Shown: positions 22,643 to 31,162, counted from the first letter of the stretch. The stretch is DNA of 39,600 bases from Akkermansiaceae bacterium (GCA_021733795.1 JAIPKB010000024.1:1-39600), one strand, 5' to 3'. Program-made: numbers and translations. The notes: a model not told the origin generated them from the letters alone.

Positions 22643-24130
22643 TCATGCCGGTGTGATGAGGGCAAAGCGGACGAGTTCCCGGGTCAGGGCGGCGATGCGT
22701 GCGTCCAAATCCGGGATGCCGTCGAACTCCGGTCTGGTGCGGAGTTCGGCGACCATGTCGGCTGGGCACCGGTCCTTGCGGCAAAGTTCCAACAAGCGCA
22801 TCAGGTTTTCGTCGATCTGGCCGTCGTAGGACAGCTTGCCAGGGCTGATGAGGCGGATCGTCCGGTCCTGCCAACCGTGGTCGCCGAGGGTGGTGTTGAT
22901 TTCCGTTTTAACCCCATTAGGGACCAAATAGCGCCGCTGCAGCAGATCCGCGTCGCTGGGTTCGGTCCGGAGCCAGGTTTCATTGGTGAGCACGCGCACC
23001 ACCTCTTCGTTGGCGGTGGATGGGATTTCCCCGGTGGTGCGGGAGTCGCAGCGGGTCCATTCCTGGCCTGGCTCGCAGCGTTGGACGACCATGAACCCGG
23101 AGGAAATCGCCCCGGTGCCGATCGCCGCGTGATGGGCCACCCAGCGCTTCACCTCGGCACTGGCGGACTCCGGATCGGAGAAGCGAGGGTCCGGACGAAC
23201 CCAGAGCCAGGCGTAATCGACAGGGCTCCGCGAATCCAACTGGAACAACCAACGGCGGACACCGGCCGAGGGTGCCCATTCCAATGGGGCCTGCTCCCAG
23301 TCGTCGGGGTTGCGATGCGACCAATCGAGCAGGACACAGGCAATGCCGCCCGGGTTGAGATGCTCGGCCACGTGGCGCAGGACATGGGCACACGTTTGCT
23401 CAGCGCCGGACGCCACCTCGCGAAACGTGAGAGGGCCTCCCGGTGACTGGACGTACGGAGGATTGCAGCAGACCAGATCGAACCGACGATCACCCAATGG
23501 CTCGAACCAACTGCCCTGCCGCCATTCGATGCCGCTGAGTCCGGTAAGGCGCTCGTTGAAACGGGCGAACTCGAGTGCGCGCGATGAAATATCGATGCCC
23601 GTGACGTTGATTCCCGCGCGACGCATCTGCATCGATAACCACCCGCCGCCACAACCGAGTTCCAGGACTGAATCGACCCGTTGTTTGGGCGATAGGGCAA
23701 CGAGCAAGCGGGTGACCGGACTGAGCCCCATCACGTAATCGGCAGGCACCTCCGCATGCATCCGCATGAAATCGCTGGCATACCAACTGTCGGCGTAAGG
23801 AATGAGGCTGACATTCGAGCGAACCTGCCCCGCTCCGAACGTGAGCAACCCGAGGTCCGCCAACGAACCGAGATCCACTCCGAGGGTGCCCAGCAAGTCC
23901 GCCGCTGCGACCGAATCACCGAGCATGAACAGCCGGACAAGGGCTTTGAGAGGCGACCCGGGGGGCAGCGATTCACGAAACAACCCGGCGGCGCGGCCTT
24001 GGAACGCGGTTCCGGCAAGGCCCAGTTGCTTCAGCGATTCCTGGGTGTAGCCACCGCGGACCAAGGCACGCCGCAGCGGCGCGGGATCCCAGGCATCAAG
24101 TGCATGAAACAACGGTGCCACGATCAACAC
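22643..24130 (-). CDS. Class I SAM-dependent methyltransferase (NPPY type)
   Basis: The product has 495 residues. Motif I, VLELGCGGGWLS, is at residues 156-164 and binds SAM. NPPY at 223-226 is the signature of amino-group (N6-adenine, N5-glutamine or rRNA guanine) methyltransferases. The N-terminal 150 residues (helical, LRRALVRGGYTQESLKQLGL) and the C-terminal 170 residues (winged-helix-like, RLISPGKLSYDGQIDENLMRL) flank the catalytic domain, as in a family that includes actinobacterial DUF7059 proteins. The substrate cannot be told from sequence. It is most likely a component or nucleic acid modifier of the translation apparatus. Its stop directly abuts the next upstream gene's end region in the minus-strand run. 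Confidence 0.8.
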   Translation of the reverse strand: MLIVAPLFHALDAWDPAPLRRALVRGGYTQESLKQLGLAGTAFQGRAAGLFRESLPPGSPLKALVRLFMLGDSVAAADLLGTLGVDLGSLADLGLLTFGAGQVRSNVSLIPYADSWYASDFMRMHAEVPADYVMGLSPVTRLLVALSPKQRVDSVLELGCGGGWLSMQMRRAGINVTGIDISSRALEFARFNERLTGLSGIEWRQGSWFEPLGDRRFDLVCCNPPYVQSPGGPLTFREVASGAEQTCAHVLRHVAEHLNPGGIACVLLDWSHRNPDDWEQAPLEWAPSAGVRRWLFQLDSRSPVDYAWLWVRPDPRFSDPESASAEVKRWVAHHAAIGTGAISSGFMVVQRCEPGQEWTRCDSRTTGEIPSTANEEVVRVLTNETWLRTEPSDADLLQRRYLVPNGVKTEINTTLGDHGWQDRTIRLISPGKLSYDGQIDENLMRLLELCRKDRCPADMVAELRTRPEFDGIPDLDARIAALTRELVRFALITPA

Positions 24131-25003
24131 TCAGGGGCTGGCCGGACGTACCCGGAAAAAACCGGTGGGTCCCGACTTGGTGAAGCGCGCCGTCATCGAC
24201 GCCGTATCGGCCAGCAGGACGCCCGAAAGGGGAGTGAACGACTGCACCAGATCCGGCGACCATTCGACGACATACGAGATGCCGGGAACCGCCTCCCAGG
24301 AAATGTCGATGCTGTTTGGATCATCCGCAGCCGGGCTGACGGCGGCAGCAAAGCGCGAGGTCTTGGACTTGGGGTTGGTGCCAAGTTTGAGTTCCTGATA
24401 ATCCGTCAAACCATCGCCATCGCCATCCTCGTCCGCGTTGTTGAAATCGGTGGGCAGACCGTAGTAGTCTTCCCATGCATCCGGGAGATCGTCATGGTCC
24501 AAATCAGCCCCGCCCAGTCCCAGACTCAGGAAGGCCGACGACTTGCTGCCATCCTCGGCGAAGTAGTCAAAGAAGATCCTGCTGCATTTGAGCCCCACCG
24601 TCTCAGTGGGCAGCCCCTCACCCTCCGCCACCGCGGAACTGATGCTGGAAATCAACAGGTCGCTCATGGTGATCACGCAGATCACCGGTGGACCATCGGG
24701 TGCCGGTCCGGTCCGCCGCAGAACCAGCTTCGCTTCCTTGATGAACTCGCCACTCGCGCATCGCCTCGCCAGCAGCGGGCTGGACTTGTCGATCCGTTTG
24801 TAGGCGGTCAACGTCCCGGGGTCGCCGGTGTTCAACGGTCCGGCCAGTCCCAGCGAGGTCAACTCGATCCAATCCTGAAACGCAGGATCCGTGACCTCAC
24901 CCGGAATCCCGGTGACCTGCAACAACGCGAAGTTGCTCGCCTGGACAGGTGCCGACGCGAGCACCAATACCGCCAGATACAACGTCGAAAGTCGGGTTTT
25001 CAT
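24131..25003 (-). CDS. Exported Hcp-like protein with TSP3-type Ca repeat
   Basis: The product has 290 residues from ATG 25003 (a frame start at 25060 lacks a signal). The signal peptide is about residues 1-22 (ending VQA). Residues about 23-170 resemble Hcp: GIPGEVTD, WIELTSL, AYKRIDKSSPLLARRCASGE, ITMSDLLISSIS and IFFDYFAEDG. Residues about 185-230 hold two acidic Ca-binding loops (DLDHDDLPDAWED, DEDGDGDGLTDYQE) of TSP type-3 style, and the C-terminus is a FN3-like strand set (ISYVVEWSPDL..GFFRVRP). It is an extracellular or envelope protein. It abuts the methyltransferase stop (24130/24131) and is 19 bp from the signal-bearing Hcp gene. Confidence 0.7.
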   Translation of the reverse strand: MKTRLSTLYLAVLVLASAPVQASNFALLQVTGIPGEVTDPAFQDWIELTSLGLAGPLNTGDPGTLTAYKRIDKSSPLLARRCASGEFIKEAKLVLRRTGPAPDGPPVICVITMSDLLISSISSAVAEGEGLPTETVGLKCSRIFFDYFAEDGSKSSAFLSLGLGGADLDHDDLPDAWEDYYGLPTDFNNADEDGDGDGLTDYQELKLGTNPKSKTSRFAAAVSPAADDPNSIDISWEAVPGISYVVEWSPDLVQSFTPLSGVLLADTASMTARFTKSGPTGFFRVRPASP

Positions 25004-25022
25004 AACCACGGTGGTTGGAGGA

Positions 25023-25601
25023 TCAGTTGGTGGCCACCGGTGGATCGGTCTCGATCTCACCCGAGGTCACCACCTCGCCCGTAGGCAGGCCCGTGGCCTC
25101 ATCAATCGGCGTGTACTCGATCTCAACCTTCGGAAACACCCGGAAACTGACGGTTTCGACCACCCGGTCGCCTTCGGTGGCGGTGGCCGGCAAACTGCTG
25201 CTGCTGATACTGGAAATGAGCACGTCTTTCATGGTGATCTTATAGTATTCCACTTCCCGGCCGCCCACGTTCCGCGTCATGCTGAGCGTCACCGTCGGAA
25301 TCACCCGCCCTTCCGCCGTCGCGAGAAACAACATGGGCGACGACTTGTCAATCCGGTGCACGATGGAGAAGTCCTTGACCGACACCTTGCCGGCACCACC
25401 TCCGGCAACCTGGCTGGATTGCGAAACAGCCCACGAATAGGACTGCAAATCCGACCACCCCTTGTGGTCCTTGTCCTGGGATTCGCCATCGATCCCGTCA
25501 AACTTGATGTAAGCGGCGGCATCGGCATGTGACACGAACAGCGCGGCGGCCGGAGCCACCAACGCAAGCGTGGATGAAAAACGACTGAGGGATTTTTTCA
25601 T
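25023..25601 (-). CDS. Hcp family protein with a Sec signal peptide
   Basis: The product has 192 residues. The N-terminus MKKSLSRFSSTLALVAPAAA...HADA is a Sec signal, which a cytoplasmically loaded T6SS tube protein would not have. The rest follows Hcp closely: AAYIKFDGIDGESQDKDHKG, WSDLQSYSWAVSQSS, VSVKDFSIVHRIDKSSPMLF, ITMKDVLISSIS and VEIEYTP. The fold is a beta-barrel that forms hexameric rings. No other T6SS genes (TssB, ClpV, VgrG) are in the window. It is probably a secreted ring-forming or structural protein. It is the first gene of a minus-strand pair with 24131-25003. Confidence 0.85.
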   Translation of the reverse strand: MKKSLSRFSSTLALVAPAAALFVSHADAAAYIKFDGIDGESQDKDHKGWSDLQSYSWAVSQSSQVAGGGAGKVSVKDFSIVHRIDKSSPMLFLATAEGRVIPTVTLSMTRNVGGREVEYYKITMKDVLISSISSSSLPATATEGDRVVETVSFRVFPKVEIEYTPIDEATGLPTGEVVTSGEIETDPPVATN

Positions 25602-25805
25602 AGCGTGCCAATGATATCGTCAGTCCCCCCCGTTGTCAAATGAAAACGTGGAAATAATTAAGAATATTTCTTTTTGGGCGGCGGGCACGACCGGGCGTGG
25701 GATCCCCTTTGGACCCATGGTTTCTCCATGACCTGCTCTTCCGAAAGTCGTGGTGGCGCGACAAATCGCCCTTGCGCCCATGGGCTGCCATGCTAGCATG
25801 GGGGC

Positions 25806-26030
25806 GTGCCGGAGATGATGGAACATCCGCGAAAACAGGAATGGACGGTCGTGCGCTGCGACGGTTTTGACGACATGCGTGATCAAAACATCCGGTTTTG
25901 GCAGTCCCTGGGCGGGGCGGAGATTCGCCGCGCCGCGTGGGAACTGGTGACCGACTATTGGCACGCCAACAAACTGCCCCTTGATGAACTCCGATTTTCG
26001 CGATCTGTTACGGCTGTGCGCAGAACATGA
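25806..26030 (+). CDS. Small partner protein of the nucleotidyltransferase
   Basis: The product has 74 residues from GTG 25806 (ATG at 25815 is an alternative). Visible pattern: EWTVVRCDGFDDMRDQNIRF, then WQSLGGAEIRRAAWELVTDYW, then LPLDELRFSRSV. The helix-rich FDDMRDQNIRFWQ and WELV..Y motifs recur, as far as I recall, in small proteins placed upstream of DUF6036-type nucleotidyltransferases. It overlaps the nucleotidyltransferase by 47 bp (25984-26030), indicating translational coupling. An antitoxin-like or regulatory role is an inference from position only. Confidence 0.6.
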   Translation: MPEMMEHPRKQEWTVVRCDGFDDMRDQNIRFWQSLGGAEIRRAAWELVTDYWHANKLPLDELRFSRSVTAVRRT

Positions 26031-26445
26031 GGTGCGTTTGCTGATAGTGGGTGGCTATGCGGCCATCCACTATTCCCAGCCACGATTCACCAAGGACATC
26101 GATCTATGGTTGGAGCCCAGCAAGGAAAACGCCAGACGCCTGATGCGCGTTTTTCATGCCTTCGGCATTCCGTTGATTGATGTCACACCGGAGGACTTTG
26201 CCAGTGAAGGCCTGCAATACATGGTGGGCAGATCTCCGGTGCTGTTCGATTTTCTGACCTCACTTCCCGGGTTGGATTTTGCCACGAGCTGGGCTAACAA
26301 AAGCACGGAACACGAGGAGGGCTTCCCCATGCACTACTTGAGCCGCGGCGATCTCATCAAGGCGAAAACCCTGGCTGGCCGCCCGCAGGATTTGCTGGAT
26401 CTGGCAGAAATTGAAAGGGCGGCAAAAGCGCGGGCCAAGGGATGA
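25984..26445 (+). CDS. MNT-type nucleotidyltransferase (DUF6036-like)
   Basis: The product has 153 residues from ATG 25984. Residues about 17-42 carry the Pol-beta-superfamily MNT signature: LIVGGYAAIHYSQPRFTKDI then DLWLEP, i.e. the G-G turn and the D-x-D metal pair (Asp38, Asp40). The remainder (RRLMRVFHAFGIPL, DFLTSLPGLDF, YLSRGDLIKAKTLAGRPQDL) matches the helical C-terminal part of AbiEii/DUF6036-like proteins, ending in RPQDLLDLAEIER. Family members transfer nucleotides to tRNA or protein targets as toxins. The function here is not proven. It overlaps the small gene before it, suggesting a two-gene toxin-antitoxin-type module. Confidence 0.75.
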   Translation: MNSDFRDLLRLCAEHEVRLLIVGGYAAIHYSQPRFTKDIDLWLEPSKENARRLMRVFHAFGIPLIDVTPEDFASEGLQYMVGRSPVLFDFLTSLPGLDFATSWANKSTEHEEGFPMHYLSRGDLIKAKTLAGRPQDLLDLAEIERAAKARAKG

Positions 26446-26577
26446 GGGCTGCAGTCAACTTTTCTCGAAAACACGCTTGATTGGTTTGGCGGGCGTGGTG
26501 CTATTAGGGTGACCTGCGGGGCTCAGGGCCCAGGGTGGGCATGGCGGTTGGAAACCGCCGCCACGGGCCGGCCACGG

Positions 26578-28050
26578 CTATTCCTTGCGCTTGAGCAGGG
26601 GGAAGAGCACCACGTCGCGGATGGTGGGGGCGCCGGTGAGCATCATGCAGAGGCGGTCGATGCCGATGCCGATGCCGCCGGCGGGGGGCATGCCGTGTTC
26701 GAGGGTCTCGATGAAATCGTAGTCGACCTTCTGGGTTTCCTCGCCGGACTGGTGTTCGAGGCGTTCGCGCTGGACATCCGGGTCGTTGAGTTCGGAGTAG
26801 CCCGGGGAGATTTCCTGGCCGTTGATGATGAGTTCGTAAACCTCCACGGTTTCGCCGCCGGGGCTCACTTTGGCGAGCGGCACCAGTTGGCTGGACACCC
26901 GGGTGACGAAGCACGGATCGAAGGTTTTTTCCTCCACCAGTTTTTCGAACACCTGCTGGATGACCTCGTGGTCCTCCATTTCCGCAGAGATCTGGACGCC
27001 GAGTTCATCGCAGCGCTGGCGGCGGCCGGCGGGTGTCAGCTCGAAGAAATCCGCACCGGCGGCGGCGGCGATGAGGTCGTGATAGGCGGCACGTTTCCAC
27101 GGCCGGGCCAGGTTGATGGTGCGCACCGGGTTGCCTTCCTCGTCCTTGTGTTCGATGGCGAGGCCGCCGCAGAATTTCTCCGCCAGGTGGCAGATCAGTT
27201 CTTCCACCAGGTCGGCCATGCGCTCGAAATCGGCGTAGGCCCAGTAGGCTTCGAGCATGGTGAACTCCGGGTTGTGGCGGCGGGAGATCCCCTCGTTGCG
27301 GAAGCTGCGGTTGAGTTCGAAAACCTTCGGGAAGCCGCCGACGAGCAGGCGCTTGAGGAACAACTCCGGCGCGATGCGCAGGGTGAGCGGCATGTTGAGC
27401 GCGTTGTGGTGGGTCTCGAACGGCCGTGCGGCGGCACCGCCCGCCACGTCTTGGAGCATCGGGGTTTCCACCTCGAGGAACCCGCGGTCCTGCAGGAACC
27501 GGCGGACTTCCGCCACCATCAGCGAGCGTTTCACGAACAAGGCCGCGCTGTCCGGGTTGCCCATCAGGTCGAGGTGGCGCTTGCGGTATTTTTGTTCGCG
27601 GTCGGCCAGCCCGTGCCACTTGTCGGGCATCGGCCGCAGCGATTTCGAGAGCACGGTGAATTTCGCGATTTTGACCGACGGTTCGCCGGTGCGGGTGACG
27701 AAGGTTTCGCCTTCGATGCCGAGCCAGTCGCCGCGGTCGAGGCATTTCCAGACGGCCGCCTCGTGTTCGGCGAGGTGTTTGGTGCTCAGGTAGCCCTGGA
27801 TCGAGCCGTGGATGTCGGCGAGGTGGATGAAGCAGGACTTGCCCATGTCGCGCAGGCCGGTGATGCGGCCGGCGATGGTGACCTGGCGGCCTTCGGTGAA
27901 GTCGGCGTGCAGTTCGCCCGGGGTGGTGGTGGTTTCGAAGCGCGCGCCAAATGGATCGACCCCGAGTTCACGGAGTTTGGCGAGTTTCTCGCGGCGGACG
28001 GCGATCAGCTCGGCTTCGGTGGACTGGGGCGTATGGGCGGCATCGTTCAT
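26578..28050 (-). CDS. lysS: Lysyl-tRNA synthetase, class II
   Basis: The product has 490 residues from ATG 28050 (an in-frame upstream ATG at 28137 would add 29 poorly conserved residues). It charges tRNA-Lys with lysine in the cytoplasm. The OB-fold anticodon-binding domain is at about 50-150 (VTIAGRITGLRDMGKSCFIH). Motif 1 is near FLEVETPML, motif 2 is FELNRSFRNEGISRRHNPEF plus TMLEAY, and motif 3 is GIGIGIDRLCMMLTG. Its length is that of a standard LysS. A 549-codon open frame on the other strand is a GC-driven shadow. No attenuator or T-box is evident. Confidence 0.97.
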   Translation of the reverse strand: MNDAAHTPQSTEAELIAVRREKLAKLRELGVDPFGARFETTTTPGELHADFTEGRQVTIAGRITGLRDMGKSCFIHLADIHGSIQGYLSTKHLAEHEAAVWKCLDRGDWLGIEGETFVTRTGEPSVKIAKFTVLSKSLRPMPDKWHGLADREQKYRKRHLDLMGNPDSAALFVKRSLMVAEVRRFLQDRGFLEVETPMLQDVAGGAAARPFETHHNALNMPLTLRIAPELFLKRLLVGGFPKVFELNRSFRNEGISRRHNPEFTMLEAYWAYADFERMADLVEELICHLAEKFCGGLAIEHKDEEGNPVRTINLARPWKRAAYHDLIAAAAGADFFELTPAGRRQRCDELGVQISAEMEDHEVIQQVFEKLVEEKTFDPCFVTRVSSQLVPLAKVSPGGETVEVYELIINGQEISPGYSELNDPDVQRERLEHQSGEETQKVDYDFIETLEHGMPPAGGIGIGIDRLCMMLTGAPTIRDVVLFPLLKRKE

Positions 28051-28158
28051 GGCACCGGTGGGGATAAGCGGAAACGAGCCCTGAGGCAAGGACAAGCTGC
28101 CGGAGGATTGCTGATGGGCTCCCAGGATGGAGTTCAAAGGGATCTCGGGACAAGTTGA

Positions 28159-28188
28159 CCGCTGAGAGCGCTGAGAACCGCTGAAAGC
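28159..28188. repeat. CCGCTGAGAGCG periodic repeat fragment
   Basis: CCGCTGAGAGCGCTGAGAA then CCGCTGAAAGC is a short run of related 9- to 10-base units in the gap between lysS and the ATPase gene. It matches the style of the repeat fragment at 20957-20985 and the 29450-29569 pair. Confidence 0.5.
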
Positions 28189-28243
28189 ACTGTTTTCCGG
28201 GGCAGGGAACTACCCAGTAGCGGCGAGGAAATGGCAACCTCTC

Positions 28244-29371
28244 TCAAGCCAGGGATTCCAATGGCAGCACCCGGATGGCGTCCGCGAGCGGGTAGGCCTT
28301 CCTGCCGGGATAGATGACGTGCAGTTCGTCGAGCTTCAAATCCTCCATCGCGATTCTCATGGAAGGTGTCAGCTTGGGCGCGTCCTGCCGTTTGCATTCG
28401 ATGCCGATTTTCCGTCCATCCATGAAGATCAGCAAGTCCAGTTCCGCCCGGTTGTGGGTCGCCCAGAAATACTCCTGCTCCGGTCGGAAGTGGCGGATGG
28501 CCTCCTCAACCGCGTAGCCCTCCCATGAGGCCCCTACTTTTGGATGGGTTAGCAGTTCCTTTTGGGTCTTGATGTGAGCGAGCGAATGAAACAAACCGGA
28601 ATCACGGAAGTAGATTTTGGGTGCCTTGACCTGGCGCTTGCCGAGATTTTCGTGCCACGGCTGCAACTGCCGGATCATGAAAGTGTGGCTCAAGAGATCG
28701 ACATAACGCCGGGTGGTGGTGGCGGAGACGCCCATTGCGGCGGCAATCTCCGCCGCATTCCAGGTCTGGCCGTGATAGTGGGCGAGCATCGTCCAGAACC
28801 GTCGCATCGCAAGCGGGGAGACCGCCACGCCGGACGCAGGCAGATCGCGCTCCAGGAACGTGCTGATGAACCCATTGCGCCAGGCCGCGCTATCCGCGTC
28901 GCTCTCCGCCAAAAATGACAAGGGAAACCCACCACGCAACCAGAGCGCCTCGTGGTGGCCAACGCCCACCTCCGAGAGCGTGAAGCCGCTCAACTCGATG
29001 GTTTCCATCCGCCCGGCCAGCGACTCCGAGGACTGCCGGAGCAGCTCCGGAGTGGCGCTGCCGAGAACCAGGAACCGGGCTGGATTCGGCTGGCGATCCG
29101 CCAACACCCGCAGCAGCGGAAAAAGTTCGGGCTGGCGTTGGATTTCATCAATGACCACCAAGCCCTCCAGCCGTTCCAGTGCCAATTGCGGTTCGGCGAG
29201 CCGCGACAAGCTCGCCGGGTCTTCCAGATCGAAATAGTTAATCGAGTCCGGAGCGACAAATTGGCGGGCCATCGTGGTTTTGCCGCATTGGCGCGGCCCA
29301 AGCAGTGCCACGACCCGACTCCGCCGGATCGCAGTTTCCAAAGCTCCATAAGCACTCGCACGACCAATCAT
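28244..29371 (-). CDS. AAA-type ATPase with DUF4143 domain
   Basis: The product has 375 residues. GPRQCGKT (25-32) is the Walker A P-loop, and LEGLVVIDEIQ (Asp75-Glu76) the Walker B. The C-terminal half has the DUF4143 features (LSHTFMIRQLQPWHENLGKR, then a PD-(D/E)XK-like fold with KIGIECKRQDAPKL near the end), as in the bacterial AAA_14/DUF4143 family. Members are common as mobile or accessory genes, and their role is not established (nuclease-like tail, ATP-driven). It is a single gene between lysS and the NUDIX gene with inverted repeats downstream. All ATPase motifs are intact. Confidence 0.9.
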   Translation of the reverse strand: MIGRASAYGALETAIRRSRVVALLGPRQCGKTTMARQFVAPDSINYFDLEDPASLSRLAEPQLALERLEGLVVIDEIQRQPELFPLLRVLADRQPNPARFLVLGSATPELLRQSSESLAGRMETIELSGFTLSEVGVGHHEALWLRGGFPLSFLAESDADSAAWRNGFISTFLERDLPASGVAVSPLAMRRFWTMLAHYHGQTWNAAEIAAAMGVSATTTRRYVDLLSHTFMIRQLQPWHENLGKRQVKAPKIYFRDSGLFHSLAHIKTQKELLTHPKVGASWEGYAVEEAIRHFRPEQEYFWATHNRAELDLLIFMDGRKIGIECKRQDAPKLTPSMRIAMEDLKLDELHVIYPGRKAYPLADAIRVLPLESLA

Positions 29372-29449
29372 GGTGGTACTTTACCATGAAAAACGAATAG
29401 ATCAAGTGGGATTTTCATGGTGTTTTCGCCAATTCGCCTGGCCAATTGA

Positions 29450-29569
29450 ACCGCCAAGACGCCAAGTACGCCAAGAAAACCCCAATTGGCCGCCCCTGAA
29501 ATCAGGTTCCATTTTTCACCATCGTAATTTTCCATCGGTTTGGCTTGGCGTACTTGGCGTCTTGGCGGT
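29450..29569. repeat. 26-bp perfect inverted repeat pair (CGCCAAGACGCC type)
   Basis: The left arm 29450-29475 (ACCGCCAAGACGCCAAGTAC + GCCAAG) and the right arm 29544-29569 are perfect reverse complements. The arms are built of 9-base units (GCCAAGAC/GCCAAGTAC). They enclose 68 bp with no ORF. Both arms could fold into a long hairpin. The position is the gap 29372-29667 between the ATPase and NUDIX genes. The rest of the gap also has TCCCGCTACATT in two close direct copies (about 29605-29632). Confidence 0.85.
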
Positions 29570-29667
29570 GAAACACCTCTTCATTCCACGTGTCCAAAAG
29601 GACTGTCCCGCTACATTGGTCCCGCTACATTCGCGGGTCGGGTATGCAGGGGGGGCGTCCACGCGGG

Positions 29668-30171
29668 TCAGGATGGCTGAGCCTGTGCACCGGTCTCGAT
29701 TTCATGCCATAGCATCGTTTCATCCTCAAACACAAACCGACCGCGAAAGGTCGTTTCGGCCAGCAGCAGCGGCAGCCATTGGCGGTCGTCGGCCCACATC
29801 CGGTGATAGGGGATGGCGTCGAGCAGGGTCCACAGCGGGACCGCCTCATCGGTTTCGGTGGGGGTGCCGGTGAAGTCCTCTGCGCGGAAAACGTGGCAGT
29901 GGATGTCCGGGCAGGTGCTCATGGAAAACCACAGCTCGCCGAGCTTGCGCGGAGCGAGCGGGGTGATGTGCAGTTCCTCCTGGCACTCGCGGATGATCGC
30001 CTGGAGCGGCGTTTCTCCTGGATCGATCTTGCCGCCGGGACCATTGACTTTCCCGGCTCCCAAGCCACGCTTCTTTTCGATCAGCAGCACCTGCCCGTCC
30101 CGCACGACAAACATCAGCGTTGCGAGCATCTCACCACGCCAGGTGGTCCAGTCGATCGGGGAAGGTTCCAT
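29668..30171 (-). CDS. NUDIX hydrolase (MutT/MTH1-like)
   Basis: The product has 167 residues from ATG 30171. The frame start at 30306 runs through the tRNA gene and is rejected. The Nudix box G47-x5-E53-x7-R61-E62-x2-E65-E66 (GKIDPGE...RECQEELHI) is complete and binds the metal ions used to cleave a nucleoside diphosphate linkage. The leading strand LATLMFVVRDGQVLLIEKKR and the tail with RMWADDRQWLPLLL resemble the oxidised-purine pyrophosphatases of the MTH1 type. Likely role: clean-up of oxidised nucleotides. Exact substrate unknown. It lies next to tRNA-Gly on the same strand. Confidence 0.88.
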   Translation of the reverse strand: MEPSPIDWTTWRGEMLATLMFVVRDGQVLLIEKKRGLGAGKVNGPGGKIDPGETPLQAIIRECQEELHITPLAPRKLGELWFSMSTCPDIHCHVFRAEDFTGTPTETDEAVPLWTLLDAIPYHRMWADDRQWLPLLLAETTFRGRFVFEDETMLWHEIETGAQAQPS

Positions 30172-30182
30172 GGAGTGGAAAT

Positions 30183-30257
30183 TGGAGCGGGCGATGAGAT
30201 TCGAACTCACGACATCCACCTTGGCAAGGTGGCGCTCTACCACTGAGCTACGCCCGC
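30183..30257 (-). tRNA. tRNA-Gly (anticodon GCC), CCA encoded
   Basis: Read on the minus strand, the gene starts GCGGGCG (30257 down) and its acceptor 3' arm CGCCCGC pairs perfectly. A D-arm with GCTCAGTGGTAGAGC, an anticodon stem-loop CACCTTGCCAAGGTG with GCC at its centre, and a T-arm with GTTCGAATC are present. The last four bases read T (discriminator) and CCA. All stems are complete. It reads all glycine GGC/GGU codons. The NUDIX gene lies just downstream on the same strand. Confidence 0.97.
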
Positions 30258-30367
30258 GTCGCTGAACGCGTGGGGGCGTTTCTACACCGAATCCTGCCGC
30301 ACGCAAGCCAAAATTCTAAATTTTTTTCGTGCCCACCCGGTCCTGCTCCGCTTTGTTGGGTCCGCAC

Positions 30368-31156
30368 ATGTCCGACAAACTCGCCGAAATCATCGCCACC
30401 AAACACCGTGAAGTGGCCACCCTGCTGCCGCGCGCCGCCCATCTCCGTGCCGCCGCCCTGCTGCGCGACGACTTCCGCGGGTTCCGCGCCGCCCTCGATC
30501 TCGGCCCGGGGCGGCTCGGGGTCATCGCGGAAGTCAAGAAAGCCTCCCCGTCGGTCGGCCTGATCGACCCGGATTTCGACCCGATCCGCCAGGCCCAACG
30601 GTATTTCGACGGCGGCGCGTCCTGTCTCTCGGTGCTGACCGACGAACCGTATTTCCAGGGATCGCTCGGCTATTTGACCGGTATTTCCGCGATTTCGCCG
30701 GTGCCTTTGCTGCGCAAGGACTTCACCGTCCATGAAGTCCAGATCCACGAGGCGGTGGTGGCGGGTGCCGACGCCATCCTGCTGATCGTCGCCGCGCTCG
30801 ACGACGCCACCCTGCGCCACCTCTACGATGAGGCGAAAACCTTCCAACTCGACGTGCTGGTGGAGGTTCACGACCTCGCCGAGATGGACCGCGCACTCGA
30901 ACTCGGTGCCGACCTGATCGGCGTGAACAACCGCAATCTCAAGACCTTCGCCGTGGACCTCGCCACCACCGAGACACTCGCCGAAGAGGTGCCCGACGAC
31001 GTGCTGCTCGTTTCCGAAAGCGGCATCAAAACCCCGGAGGACGCCCGCCGGGTGCTGGCGGCGGGTGCCAACGCCGTGCTCATTGGCGAGGCTCTGATGC
31101 GCGCGCACGATCCCTCCCGGGAAATCGAAATGTTGCTTGGCCTGTCGTGCGGGTAA
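30368..31156 (+). CDS. trpC: Indole-3-glycerol phosphate synthase
   Basis: The product has 262 residues from ATG 30368 (an in-frame ATG at 30329 adds 13 residues). The enzyme closes the indole ring of tryptophan from anthranilate-derived CdRP. The barrel motifs are VIAEVKKASPSVGLI (catalytic Lys/Ser), CLSVLTDEPYFQG, LLRKDFTVHEVQIHEA (catalytic Lys) and IGVNNRNLKTF and LVSESGI. It stands alone (no trpA/B/F neighbours in the window) and runs toward the tandem repeat array. The family is certain by motif. Confidence 0.96.
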   Translation: MSDKLAEIIATKHREVATLLPRAAHLRAAALLRDDFRGFRAALDLGPGRLGVIAEVKKASPSVGLIDPDFDPIRQAQRYFDGGASCLSVLTDEPYFQGSLGYLTGISAISPVPLLRKDFTVHEVQIHEAVVAGADAILLIVAALDDATLRHLYDEAKTFQLDVLVEVHDLAEMDRALELGADLIGVNNRNLKTFAVDLATTETLAEEVPDDVLLVSESGIKTPEDARRVLAAGANAVLIGEALMRAHDPSREIEMLLGLSCG

Positions 31157-31162
31157 AAGTAG

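Noticed and set aside
22643..25601. A type VI secretion locus
   Set aside because: Only Hcp-like proteins with Sec signals are present; no sheath, baseplate or ClpV genes are visible.
26509..28158. A 549-codon plus-strand ORF antisense to lysS
   Set aside because: Long GC-driven antisense frame rich in Val, Glu, Phe and His; lysS on the other strand is unmistakable.
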